The notes below the pieces were generated by a model that saw only the letters and a list, made by a program, of their open reading frames with translations, was not told the DNA's origin and ran no database searches. Shown here piece by piece: positions 54,182 to 63,342 of a stretch of 64,000 bases of DNA (position 1 is its first letter; every line of letters begins with the position of its first letter). The translations under genes and the position numbers were made by a program. Origin of the DNA: Stappia sp. MMSF_3263 (GTDB lineage: Bacteria > Pseudomonadota > Alphaproteobacteria > Rhizobiales > Stappiaceae); the NCBI RefSeq assembly GCF_030733745.1, contig NZ_JASHIK010000006.1, forward strand, positions 162,964 through 226,963, read 5' to 3'.

Positions 54182-57100
54182 TCAGTCCCCGCCTGCCTCG
54201 AAGACGACCAGAAGGTCCTTCGCGTCGACCTGTTGTCCCGGCGTCACCAACACCTCGGCGATGGCGCCGGCCCGGTCCGCATGCAGCGCGGTCTCCATCT
54301 TCATAGCCTCAATGGAGACCAGCACGTCACCGGCGGCGACACTCTGACCGGCCTTCACCGCCACCGTGGAGATAACGCCCGGCATCGGCGCACCGACATG
54401 AGCGGCATTGCCGACCTCGGCCTTGCGCCGCACCGCCGCCCCGGCCGCGCCATGCGCCCGGTCGGGTACCTTGATGATGCGCGGCTGGCCGTTCAGCTCG
54501 AAGAACACCTTGCGCTCGCCGTTCTCGTCCGTCTCGCCGACGGCCTGGGTACGCACGACCAGCGTCTTGCCCGGCTCCAGATCGATCATGATCTCCTCGC
54601 CGGCCGGCAGTCCGTAGAAATAGACCGGCGTCGGCAGCACGCTGACCGGACCGTAGAGGTCGCGGGCGGCGGCAAAGTCCGTGAACACCTTCGGATACAT
54701 GAGGTAGGAGGCAAGGTCGGCATCGTCGACATCCGTACCGATTTTCTCCGCGGCTTCCGCACGGCGGGCCGCAAGATCGTCATCGGCAAGCAGCGAGCCT
54801 GGACGCACCGTGATCGGGCTCTCGCCCTTCAGCACCCGCGCCTGGATGTCCTTGGGCCAGCCACCCGGCGACTGGCCGAGATCACCACGCATCATCTGCA
54901 CGACGCTGTCGGGGAAGGCGACGTCCTTGTCGGGGGCCAGAACATCGGCGACCGACAGCCCCTGCGCCACCATCATCAGCGCCATGTCGCCGACGACCTT
55001 GGACGAAGGCGTCACCTTGACGATGTCACCGAACATCATGTTGACGTCGTGATAGGCCTGCGCCACCTCGTGCCAGCGGGTTTCCAGGCCGAGCGAGCGC
55101 GCTTGCTCCTTCAGGTTGGTGAACTGGCCGCCGGGCATCTCGTGCAGGTAGACCTCCGAGGCGGGTGCCTTGAGGTCGCTCTCGAAGGCCCGGTACTGGG
55201 CCCGCACCGCTTCCCAATAGAAGGAGATCTCGCGGATCACCTTCGGATCGAGTCCCGTATCGCGCGGCCCGTCGCGCAGCGCGGCGGCAAGCGAGCCCAG
55301 CGCCGGCTGCGAGGTGAGGCCCGAGAAGGCGTCCATCGCGGCATCGACCGCATCGACCCCGGCCTCGACGGCGGCCAGCACGGTCGCCGCGGAGATGCCC
55401 GAGGTGTCGTGCGTGTGGAAATGGATCGGCAGGCCGACCTCGCGCTTCAGCTCGGTGAAGAGCTGCCGCGCCGCCTCCGGCTTCATCAAGCCGGCCATGT
55501 CCTTGACGCCGAGGATATGGCAGCCGGCGCGCTCCAGTTCCTTCGCCAGCCTGACGTAATAGGCCAGATCGTATTTCGGCCGGGCGCTGTCATTGAGATC
55601 GCCCGTATAGCAGATCGTGCCCTCGCACAGCTTGTCCGCCTCGATCACCGCATCGAGCGAGACGCGCATGTTCTCCACCCAGTTGAGGCAGTCGAAGACG
55701 CGGAAGAGGTCGACCCCGTTCTCCGCCGCGCGGGCGACGAAGTCGCGCACCACATTGTCGGGATAGTTGGCATAGCCGACACCGTTGGCTCCGCGCAGAA
55801 GCATCTGCAACAGGATATTGGGCGCCCGCTCGCGCACCATTCGCAGCCGCTCCCAGGGATCCTCGGTGAGAAAGCGCATGGCGACGTCGAACGTCGCCCC
55901 GCCCCAGCATTCGAGCGAGAAAAGCTGCGGCAACCCGCGCGAATAGGCCTCCGCGATCGCCGCGATGTCGAAGGTGCGCATCCGGGTGGCCAGCAGCGAC
56001 TGGTGGGCATCGCGCATGGTCGTGTCGGTGACGAGCGTACGCCGCTCCGCCTTCATCCAGTCGGCGAAACCGAATGGCCCGAGTTCGTCGAGAAGCTGCC
56101 TCGTGCCCTTCTTCGCCTCGCCGCCATAGACCGGCGCGCGCGGCACCAGCGCGTCTGCGACCGGACGCGGCCGGGTCTTGGTTTCCGGATGGCCGTTGAC
56201 GGTGACATCCGCGATATAGGTCAGCAGCTTGGTCGCCCGGTCGCGGCGCGTCACCTGCTCGAACAGGGCCGGCGTCTCGTCGATGAAGCGTGTCGTATAG
56301 CTGTTCGCCCGGAAGTCCGGATGGCCGATGACGTTTTCCAGGAAGACGAGATTGGTGGCAACGCCCCGGATGCGGAACTCGCGCAGGGCGCGGTCCATGC
56401 GCTGCGCCGCCTCTTCCGCCGACGGCGCCCAGGCGGTCACCTTCTCCAGCAACGGATCGTAGAAACGGGTGATCACCGCGCCCGAATAGGCCGTGCCCCC
56501 GTCAAGCCGGATGCCGAAGCCGGTGGCGCCGCGATAGGCGGTGATGCGGCCGTAATCGGGAATGAAGTTCTGCTCCGGATCCTCGGTGGTGATCCGGCAT
56601 TGCAGCGCATGGCCGTTGAGGCGGATGTCGCCCTGTGCCGGCACGCCCGAGCCGGCATCGCCGATAATCGCGCCGGCGGCGATGCGGATCTGTGCCTTGA
56701 CGATGTCGATGCCGGTGACCTCCTCCGTCACCGTGTGCTCGACCTGGACGCGCGGATTGACCTCGATGAAATAGAAGTCTCCGGTATCCGCATCCATCAG
56801 GAACTCGACGGTGCCGGCGCCCCGATAATCCGAGGCGCGGCCGATCCTCAGGCCGTATTCGCTGAGCCGCGTGCGCTGCTCGGCCGACAGATACGGCGCC
56901 GGCGCACGCTCAACCACCTTCTGGTGGCGGCGCTGGATGGAGCAGTCGCGCTCGAACAGGTGAACGAGATTGCCATGCGCGTCGCCGAGGATCTGCACCT
57001 CGACATGGCGGGCGCGCTCGACAAGCTTTTCCAGATAGATCTCGTCCTTGCCGAAGGCCGCCTTGGCTTCGCGCTTGGCCGCGTCCACGTCGCGCACCAG

Positions 57101-57658
57101 CGTCTCCTCGTCGCGGATGACGCGCATGCCGCGTCCGCCGCCGCCCCAGGACGCCTTGAGCATCACCGGGTAGCCGATCGCGGCCGCCTGCCGGCGGACC
57201 TCCGCCATGTCGTCGGGCAGCGGATCGGTCGCCGGCATCACCGGTACGCCCGCCTCGATGGCCAGGTTGCGCGCCGCCACCTTGTTGCCGAGCCGGCGCA
57301 TGGTCTCCGGAGAGGGCCCGATGAAGATGACACCAGCCTCGGCGCAGGCCTCGGCGAATTCGGGGCTTTCGGAAAGAAAGCCGTAGCCAGGATGGATCGC
57401 ATCAACGCCGGCGGCCTTCGCAACCCGCATGATCTCGGGGATCGACAGATAGGCCTCGATCGGACCGAGCGGTTCGGCCAGATGCGGCCCGCGTCCGATC
57501 TGGTACGCCTCGTCCGCCTTGAACCGGTGCAGCGCCAGCTTGTCCTGCTCGGCATAGACTGCAACCGTACGCATGCCCAACTCGTTCGCCGCACGGAAAA
57601 TTCGGATCGCGATCTCGGACCGGTTGGCGACAAGTATCTTGCGAATGGCCAAAAGCAC
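54182..57658 (-). CDS. pyc: Pyruvate carboxylase
   Basis: A 1158-residue enzyme with all domains: the biotin carboxylase half (residues ~1-455, starting KILVANRSEIAIRIF), the carboxyltransferase barrel (~530-830, with AHQSLLATRMRT, the metal-ligand region HFHTHDTSG and the catalytic loop ALQVADMAGLMK-type segment KDMAGLMKP), a linker and the biotinyl domain with EAMKMET, the biotinylated K1120. It carboxylates pyruvate to oxaloacetate. The start is GTG at 57658 or the TTG two codons downstream. The gene is followed closely by the ycaQ-like gene. Confidence 0.97.
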   Translation of the reverse strand: MLLAIRKILVANRSEIAIRIFRAANELGMRTVAVYAEQDKLALHRFKADEAYQIGRGPHLAEPLGPIEAYLSIPEIMRVAKAAGVDAIHPGYGFLSESPEFAEACAEAGVIFIGPSPETMRRLGNKVAARNLAIEAGVPVMPATDPLPDDMAEVRRQAAAIGYPVMLKASWGGGGRGMRVIRDEETLVRDVDAAKREAKAAFGKDEIYLEKLVERARHVEVQILGDAHGNLVHLFERDCSIQRRHQKVVERAPAPYLSAEQRTRLSEYGLRIGRASDYRGAGTVEFLMDADTGDFYFIEVNPRVQVEHTVTEEVTGIDIVKAQIRIAAGAIIGDAGSGVPAQGDIRLNGHALQCRITTEDPEQNFIPDYGRITAYRGATGFGIRLDGGTAYSGAVITRFYDPLLEKVTAWAPSAEEAAQRMDRALREFRIRGVATNLVFLENVIGHPDFRANSYTTRFIDETPALFEQVTRRDRATKLLTYIADVTVNGHPETKTRPRPVADALVPRAPVYGGEAKKGTRQLLDELGPFGFADWMKAERRTLVTDTTMRDAHQSLLATRMRTFDIAAIAEAYSRGLPQLFSLECWGGATFDVAMRFLTEDPWERLRMVRERAPNILLQMLLRGANGVGYANYPDNVVRDFVARAAENGVDLFRVFDCLNWVENMRVSLDAVIEADKLCEGTICYTGDLNDSARPKYDLAYYVRLAKELERAGCHILGVKDMAGLMKPEAARQLFTELKREVGLPIHFHTHDTSGISAATVLAAVEAGVDAVDAAMDAFSGLTSQPALGSLAAALRDGPRDTGLDPKVIREISFYWEAVRAQYRAFESDLKAPASEVYLHEMPGGQFTNLKEQARSLGLETRWHEVAQAYHDVNMMFGDIVKVTPSSKVVGDMALMMVAQGLSVADVLAPDKDVAFPDSVVQMMRGDLGQSPGGWPKDIQARVLKGESPITVRPGSLLADDDLAARRAEAAEKIGTDVDDADLASYLMYPKVFTDFAAARDLYGPVSVLPTPVYFYGLPAGEEIMIDLEPGKTLVVRTQAVGETDENGERKVFFELNGQPRIIKVPDRAHGAAGAAVRRKAEVGNAAHVGAPMPGVISTVAVKAGQSVAAGDVLVSIEAMKMETALHADRAGAIAEVLVTPGQQVDAKDLLVVFEAGGD

Positions 57659-57848
57659 CCCTCCTCAAACTGCCGGCGGAACACCTCTCCGCCAGTGCCT
57701 TTACGTCACCGCCTTCTAACGGCCAGATCCGCGGATGGGAAGGTGGCAGCAGGCAGTGATGGCCATAGGCAGCTCCACCGCCCCTGGCGACGTGCCAGAA
57801 CGGGACGAATGGGTAAACCCGTTATGCGAGCTTGCAAAACCTAGCTTC

Positions 57849-57950
57849 AGCCGCCTTCACGATACGGACGCCCATCGGCAGGAAAACACAACATGTCGCG
57901 AGAACAAAACAAAAACACTCCCGGATCAGCGATTCGGACAGGCTTCGTTC
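57849..57950. repeat. Intergenic direct repeat, copy 1
   Basis: This 102-bp copy runs from AGCCGCCTTCACGAT to GGCTTCGTTC and contains the shared core ACACAACATGTCG, a GAAC-N7-AAAC pair (57902-57916) and CGATTCGGACAGG. Copy 2 at 58073-58174 has the same length and order of blocks, roughly two thirds identical with small gaps. The two copies lie 224 bases apart in an ~800-base non-coding region. Confidence 0.6.
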
Positions 57951-58072
57951 CCGGTTTCGCCGAAACGTTAACGGCTTCGATAAAAATCAATTCATCCGGT
58001 TAACTTTATCGCAACACCTGGCCCGGCCGGAGCGATCGGGAGAATCAGCCGCCCCGCCGAGCCAAGATATTG

Positions 58073-58174
58073 AGCCGATTCACGATTTCGACATGCCCTT
58101 CCGCCCGAACACAACATGTCGTAGGGAACGAAACCTGAATCCACACAGGTCATCGATTCGGTCCGGCTTTGTTC
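58073..58174. repeat. Intergenic direct repeat, copy 2
   Basis: Copy 2 runs from AGCCGATTCACGATT to GGCTTTGTTC with the identical core ACACAACATGTCG and a GAAC-N7-GAAT pair (58126-58140). Its last four bases are the first half of the perfect GTTC-N7-GTTC box at 58171. See copy 1 for the alignment. Confidence 0.6.
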
Positions 58175-58185
58175 AGGACTCGTTC
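58171..58185. promoter_or_regulatory. Candidate LexA (SOS) box
   Basis: GTTC-AGGACTC-GTTC is an exact match to the GTTC-N7-GTTC binding site of alphaproteobacterial LexA; a third GTTC follows at 58187. It lies ~270 bases before the Suv3-like helicase gene, in the spacer shared with pyc. Which gene it would control is unclear. Confidence 0.5.
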
Positions 58186-58456
58186 TGTTCTCCCCGAAAT
58201 CCACGCCCCGGAAGCCGGAAGCCCGCCCCCGGGAGACCGATTCGCCAGCGGACGCGGGCGCGGCGGCGCTGCCCGCCAGGGTTGCGAAGCGCCGCAAAAG
58301 AGGGCGCGACAGCGCGGCGCTGTCTGTGCTACCAGACAAGGCATTGTTCGCCGGCATCGCCAAGGCCCGCCGGCACAGCCCAGCGATCCGCCGCATCCTC
58401 CCGCGCCGGACCGTGTATCGCCGTCGCCAGGAACCGCACAGCGTCGTCGCCAGACA

Positions 58457-61400
58457 ATGGTCCAATCCTCACGTTCGCAGCCCCTTTCGGAGCAGGCCTT
58501 CCCTGCGCAGTTGCCGCCATCCGTGCGTGCGCGGACGGTGACGGCCGTCCTGGGGCCGACCAACACCGGCAAGACGCATCTTGCCATCGAGCGCATGATC
58601 GCCCGCGAAAGCGGCATTATCGGCCTGCCGCTGCGCCTATTGGCGCGCGAGGTCTATGGCCGCATCGTCGCCCGCATCGGCGAGGAGAAGGTGGCGCTGG
58701 TCACCGGCGAGGAGAAGATCATTCCCGCCGGCGCCCGCTACTGGGTGTCGACGGTGGAGGCGATGCCGCTGGACCTGCGGACCGACTTCGTCGCCATCGA
58801 CGAGGTCCAGCTTGCCGGCGACCTGGAGCGCGGCCACGTTTTCACGGACCGTATCCTCAACATGCGCGGCACGCTGGAAACGCTGCTGCTCGGTTCGGCA
58901 ACGGCCCGTCCGCTGCTGGAGCGTCTGCTGCCCGGTCTCAACGTTGTGACGCGTCCGCGCATGTCGATGCTGACCTATTCGGGGCAGAAGAAGATCACCC
59001 GCCTGCCGGCGCGCTCCGCCGTCGTCGCCTTTTCCTCCTCCGAGGTCTATGCGATCGCCGAGCTGATTCGCCGCCAGCACGGCGGAGCGGCGGTGGTGCT
59101 CGGCTCGCTCAGCCCGCGCACCCGCAATGCCCAGGTGGAACTCTTCCAGAACGGCGACGTCGAGCATCTGATCGCCACCGACGCGATCGGCATGGGGCTC
59201 AACCTCGACGTCGACCACATTGCCTTTGCCGGCATCCGCAAGTTCGACGGTTACCAGTACCGGATGCTGACACCGGCCGAGATGGGCCAGATCGGCGGCC
59301 GCGCCGGCCGGCACACGCGCGACGGCACCTTCGGCGTCACCGGTCGCGTCGATCCGTTCGACGACGAACTGGTCGAGGCGCTGGAGGCGCACCGCTTCGA
59401 GGCGCTGAAGGTCCTGCAATGGCGCAACCGGGCGCTCGATTTCTCGCAGATCGAGACGCTGCGCAGCTCGCTCGACGAGCCGCCGCGCGAGCAGGGGCTG
59501 ACCCGCTCCCCGCCCTCGGCCGACGAAACCGCCTTCGACCATGCGGTGCGGGACGAGGCGATCCGCCGCGTGACCGATGCGCCGGAGCGGGTGCGCCTGC
59601 TCTGGGACGTGTGCCAGGTGCCCGACTATCGCAAGATCGCGCCGGCCAACCACGCCGACCTGATCGCCGGAATCTACGGCCACCTGACCCGCGACGGCGT
59701 CGTTCCCGACGACTGGTTCGCCCGCCAGGTGGCCTATGCCGACCGTGTCGACGGCGACATCGACACCCTGTCCAACCGGATGGCGCACATCCGTACCTGG
59801 ACCTTTGTTGCCAACCGCGGCGACTGGCTTGCGGATCCCGCCCATTGGCAAGGCGTGACGCGCGGCGTAGAAGACCGTTTGTCGGATGCCTTGCACGAGA
59901 GGCTGACACAGCGCTTCGTCGACCGACGGACCAGCGTATTGATGCGACGGCTGAGAGAGAATGCGATGCTTGAAGCGGAAATCACATCGGCAGGAGACGT
60001 GCTTGTCGAAGGACAGCATGTCGGCCAGTTGCAGGGCTTCCGCTTTGCGCCGGACCCGGCCGCGGACGGACCGGACGTCAAGGCCTTGCGCGCAGCCGCG
60101 CAAAAGGCACTGGCGAGCGAGCTGACCCAGCGCGCCGACAGGCTGTCGCGCAGTCCCAACGAGGACTTCGCGCTCGCCTCCGACGGTGCCTTGCGCTGGC
60201 ATGGCGAAATCGTCGCCCGGGTGATTCCCGGCGAAAGCGTGCTGACCCCGGGCCTCGTCCTGCTTTGCGAGGAAACGCTGGAGCCGGCCGACCGGGACAA
60301 GGTCGACCAGCGCCTGACCCTTTGGCTGAAGACCCATGTCGACACGGCGCTGAAGCCGCTTCGCGACCTGGAGACCGGCGAAGGGCTCGAGGGGCTCGCC
60401 CGTGGCGTTGCCTTCCGCCTCGTCGAGGCGCTCGGCATTCTCGAACGCTCCGAGATCGGCGAGGACGTGCGTCAGCTCGACCAGACCATGCGGGCGGGAT
60501 TGCGCCGCCTCGGCGTACGCTTCGGCGCCTACCACATCTTCGTGCCTGCCCTGCTGAAGCCGGCCCCGAGCCGGTTGCTGGCGCAACTCTGGGCGCTGAA
60601 ACATGGAAACCCGGACATGCCGGGCCTTGCCGAACTGCCGCAGCTCTCGGCTTCGGGACGGACCTCGATCACCGTCGATCCGGAGATCTCGAAGGACCTC
60701 TACAAGGTCGTCGGCTTCCGCGTCTGCGGACCGCGCGCGGTGCGTATCGACATTCTCGAGCGGCTTGCCGACCTGATCCGGCCACTGCTTTCCTGGAAGC
60801 CGCTCGACGCCAGCGTCGAGCCGCCTGAAGGGGCGATCGCCGAAGGCGGCGGATTTACCGTCACCGTGGCGATGACGTCGCTGCTCGGCTGTGCCGGCGA
60901 AGATTTCTCCGCCGTGCTGAAATCGCTCGGATACCGGGTCGAGGCTCGCGAGATCCAGCGCCCGGCGCCGGTCGTGGCCGCGGCGGCAAGCCCTGACGAC
61001 AGCCCGGCGCAGGAAACGGCCCCGCCCGTTGCGGCCGAACCGCTGGTCGATGCACCTGCCGCCCGGGAGCCGGATGCGGACGCCGCCAGCCTTGAGGGCG
61101 CGGAGGCGAACGCGACTGGCACTGCCGGCGATGAGCCCGCGATTGACCTGGCCCCGGTCGGCGAAGCCCCCGTCGCCACTGTAGCAGCCGATATCGCGGC
61201 AACGCCGCAGGAGGAAACCGTCGCAGAGGCGGACCCCGCAGGCGAGAACGGCATCCCGGTCGCATCTGCGGAAAGTTCCCAGGAAACGGGCACCGCCTCC
61301 AGTGAGGCGGAAGCGGCCGGAGGACCGCTCGACGAGGCCGCGTCCGCGCCCGACGATGCATCCGCGGCCGCATCCGACGTGGTCATGGAGACCGTCACCA

Positions 61401-61783
61401 TCGAAATCTGGCGCCCGGGGCGCCGCGACCGTCGCCCCCAGGCCGCCGGCCAGCGGACGCGGCGCGGCGGCGATGCCGAGCGGGATGGCGAGAGCCAGCC
61501 CCGGGGTGCGGGCAAGGGGCGCGGTCATGGCAAGGGCGGCAACCGTCAGCATGGCCGGCCGGACCAGGGGCGGGTCGGTGACCAGCGCGGTGCGCCGCGC
61601 GCGGCGAAAGGACCCGGCAATCGCGGCGAGCGACCAAGGCCGGAGGGCAACAGGCCGGACGGGAACCGGGGACGCGGACCGAAGCCGGAACGCGCGATCG
61701 ACCCGGATTCGCCCTTTGCCAAGCTGGCCGCACTGAAGGCCGATCTCGAGAAGAAGCCCGGCGAAAAGAAACCCAAGACCTGA
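58457..61783 (+). CDS. Suv3-like DExH RNA helicase with low-complexity tail
   Basis: A 1108-residue protein. Residues ~25-340 form a helicase core: Walker A GPTNTGKT (33-40), DEVQ (115-118), GSATARP, and the second-domain motifs DAIGMGLNLDVD and QIGGRAGRH. This matches the Suv3/mitochondrial-type helicase group common in Hyphomicrobiales. The middle region (~350-830) has further helical segments. From about residue 840 the protein turns low-complexity, first Ala/Glu/Pro-rich and then Arg/Gly-rich (RGGD, RGAGKGRG, RPEGNRPDGNRG), ending in a lysine-rich peptide. The tail probably binds RNA. The start ATG lies in a gap downstream of pyc; the longer in-frame ORF adds Arg/Pro-rich leader. Confidence 0.88.
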   Translation: MVQSSRSQPLSEQAFPAQLPPSVRARTVTAVLGPTNTGKTHLAIERMIARESGIIGLPLRLLAREVYGRIVARIGEEKVALVTGEEKIIPAGARYWVSTVEAMPLDLRTDFVAIDEVQLAGDLERGHVFTDRILNMRGTLETLLLGSATARPLLERLLPGLNVVTRPRMSMLTYSGQKKITRLPARSAVVAFSSSEVYAIAELIRRQHGGAAVVLGSLSPRTRNAQVELFQNGDVEHLIATDAIGMGLNLDVDHIAFAGIRKFDGYQYRMLTPAEMGQIGGRAGRHTRDGTFGVTGRVDPFDDELVEALEAHRFEALKVLQWRNRALDFSQIETLRSSLDEPPREQGLTRSPPSADETAFDHAVRDEAIRRVTDAPERVRLLWDVCQVPDYRKIAPANHADLIAGIYGHLTRDGVVPDDWFARQVAYADRVDGDIDTLSNRMAHIRTWTFVANRGDWLADPAHWQGVTRGVEDRLSDALHERLTQRFVDRRTSVLMRRLRENAMLEAEITSAGDVLVEGQHVGQLQGFRFAPDPAADGPDVKALRAAAQKALASELTQRADRLSRSPNEDFALASDGALRWHGEIVARVIPGESVLTPGLVLLCEETLEPADRDKVDQRLTLWLKTHVDTALKPLRDLETGEGLEGLARGVAFRLVEALGILERSEIGEDVRQLDQTMRAGLRRLGVRFGAYHIFVPALLKPAPSRLLAQLWALKHGNPDMPGLAELPQLSASGRTSITVDPEISKDLYKVVGFRVCGPRAVRIDILERLADLIRPLLSWKPLDASVEPPEGAIAEGGGFTVTVAMTSLLGCAGEDFSAVLKSLGYRVEAREIQRPAPVVAAAASPDDSPAQETAPPVAAEPLVDAPAAREPDADAASLEGAEANATGTAGDEPAIDLAPVGEAPVATVAADIAATPQEETVAEADPAGENGIPVASAESSQETGTASSEAEAAGGPLDEAASAPDDASAAASDVVMETVTIEIWRPGRRDRRPQAAGQRTRRGGDAERDGESQPRGAGKGRGHGKGGNRQHGRPDQGRVGDQRGAPRAAKGPGNRGERPRPEGNRPDGNRGRGPKPERAIDPDSPFAKLAALKADLEKKPGEKKPKT

Positions 61784-61841
61784 CGGCCGCGCTCCGCCTT
61801 CGTCGGAGCCGGCAACTCCGGAGCGCGGAGGTGCGAGGACG

Positions 61842-62324
61842 TTGAGCGACGAGGATCCCGGCACGAAGGCGGATGCGCTGCCCGGCGCGGCGCACGGGCC
61901 ACCCCAGCGTCTCGACAAGTGGTTGTGGTTCGCCCGCATCGTCAAGTCGCGCAGCCTGGCGCAGAAACTGGTCGGCGGCGGGCATGTGCGCGTCAATCGC
62001 GACAAGACGACGGCGCCGGCCAAGCTGGTGCGGGCCGGAGACGTGTTGACCATCGTCGTCGCCGACCGCGTTCGGCTGCTCAAGGTGCGCGCGCCGGGCG
62101 TCAGGCGCGGGCCGGCACCGGAAGCCCAGCAACTCTACGAGGACCTGCAGCCCCGCCCGGATCCTTCCGCCCAACCGGACCCGCAAGACGTCGCGGCGCC
62201 TGCCGGAAGGACAGGTGCGACGATTGGCGCCGACCTGCCGGCCCCCGCCCGGCGCGAGCCCGGCAGCGGCCGTCCGACCAAGCGGCAACGGCGCGAACTC
62301 GACCGGCTGCGCGGCGACGAGTAG
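61842..62324 (+). CDS. S4-domain RNA-binding protein (Hsp15-like)
   Basis: A 160-residue protein with an N-terminal S4 domain: RLDKWLWFARIVKSRSLAQKLV, then GGHVRVNRDKTTAPAKLVRAGD and VLTIVV. It matches the Hsp15-type proteins that bind 50S subunits carrying stalled peptidyl-tRNA. The C-terminal ~70 residues are Pro/Ala/Arg-rich. Translation appears to start at a TTG after GCGAGGAC. It is 58 bases after the helicase gene and likely cotranscribed, as in related genomes. Confidence 0.87.
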   Translation: MSDEDPGTKADALPGAAHGPPQRLDKWLWFARIVKSRSLAQKLVGGGHVRVNRDKTTAPAKLVRAGDVLTIVVADRVRLLKVRAPGVRRGPAPEAQQLYEDLQPRPDPSAQPDPQDVAAPAGRTGATIGADLPAPARREPGSGRPTKRQRRELDRLRGDE

Positions 62325-62605
62325 GAAACGACACGGCATTTTGCCGCCGCGCATCGCACGGGAGCGTGCTCACGCCCTCCCGGCGCAGGAGAAAATTGTT
62401 CTCCGGGCACTATGATTGACAACATATTCCGAACTTGAAGCGTGCCGGCAAACCCGTTACGCAGTTTCAACGACCCGCCCGGATGCCAGACCGCAGCGCC
62501 CGCCTTCCACGCCGCGCAACGGACCGATCTCCAGGCCAGAACTGTGTTGGGCACCGTTCGCCTGCCGGCTTCCGGCGGTGAAATGACTGCCGCGAGAGGA
62601 CTGCG

Positions 62606-62944
62606 ATGACCTATATCGTCACGGACAACTGCATCAAGTGCAAGTACACGGATTGCGTCGAAGTCTGTCCGGTCGACTGCTTCTATGAAGGCGAGAACAT
62701 GCTCGTCATTCATCCCGACGAATGCATCGATTGCGGCGTCTGCGAGCCCGAATGCCCCGCCGACGCGATCAAGCCCGATACCGAGCCAGGCCTCGAGAAA
62801 TGGCTTGAGGTCAATACAGAATACGCGTCCAAATGGCCGAACATCACGGTCAAGAAGGACCAGTTGCCGGAGGCCGAGGAGTTCGACGGCAAGCAGAACA
62901 AGTACGAAGAGCACTTCTCCGCCGAACCGGGCAGCGGCGACTGA
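62606..62944 (+). CDS. fdxA: 7Fe ferredoxin FdxA
   Basis: A 112-residue ferredoxin. Cysteines 9, 12, 17, 21 and 25 near the N-terminus and C40, C43, C46 and C50 in [14 protein letters not shown] form one [3Fe-4S] and one [4Fe-4S] cluster, as in FdxA. The ~60-residue acidic C-terminal extension is typical for this type. It transfers electrons; no partner enzyme is adjacent. Confidence 0.96.
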   Translation: MTYIVTDNCIKCKYTDCVEVCPVDCFYEGENMLVIHPDECIDCGVCEPECPADAIKPDTEPGLEKWLEVNTEYASKWPNITVKKDQLPEAEEFDGKQNKYEEHFSAEPGSGD

Positions 62945-63044
62945 GACCCATGAGCTGGCCGGTCCGCTGGCCCCCAGTGCCCGCGCGCATCGCGACCTCC
63001 CGGCCGCGGTGACGTTGCGTCATGCGCAACTGCACTGCAATATT

Positions 63045-63125
63045 TTGAAATCCACAAGTTTTGTGATATAGTCTTTTCCTCAGTAATCGAACCATCGGTC
63101 TCCCCTCCCAGCGGAGGTTTTTTTA
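63045..63125 (+). ncRNA. Candidate short RNA or attenuated leader upstream of carD
   Basis: A promoter is visible as TTGAAA (63045-63050), a 16-base spacer and TATAGT (63067-63072). The expected transcript from about 63079 ends at a compact terminator, CCTCC-CAGC-GGAGG followed by seven T (63104-63124), giving an RNA of roughly 45 bases. The CCCCTCCC run could pair with Shine-Dalgarno sequences. It may be a small regulatory RNA, or a prematurely terminated leader of carD, which starts ~220 bases downstream. Confidence 0.5.
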
Positions 63126-63140
63126 TGGTTGCGAACCCTT

Positions 63141-63161
63141 CGCCTCCCGCGAAGGGAGGCG
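63141..63161. repeat. Perfect hairpin between the short RNA and carD
   Basis: CGCCTCCC (63141-63148), a five-base loop and GGGAGGCG (63154-63161) form a perfect 8-bp stem without a T-run. It lies ~180 bases before carD and may be part of its leader. Confidence 0.55.
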
Positions 63162-63342
63162 ACATCCCTCCTGGAACTGATCCGAGGCTAGAGTTCGGTC
63201 GGCTGATCATCGAATAGCGGACTCCGGCAGCTTGTGGTGAGCCACGGGCTGGCGGACGTGCGTTTCTCCGTAGACAGGTCGACGCCGGCACGGCGTCACC
63301 ATTCGGCTTCTGGCCGCAACTGCGCAGGAGTAGCATAGGCGT

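Noticed and set aside
54233..57844. 1203-codon open frame on the plus strand, antisense to pyc
   Set aside because: High-GC codon bias leaves antisense frames open; the translation is Arg/His/Gly-rich with no domain, while the minus strand is unmistakable pyruvate carboxylase.
57992..58465. 157-codon minus-strand ORF in the pyc-helicase gap
   Set aside because: Runs through the direct repeats and LexA-like box, Arg/Ser/Ala-rich and without any domain.
58637..62083. 1148-codon frame on the minus strand across the helicase gene
   Set aside because: Shadow of the Suv3-like gene and S4 gene; no domain and unnatural composition.
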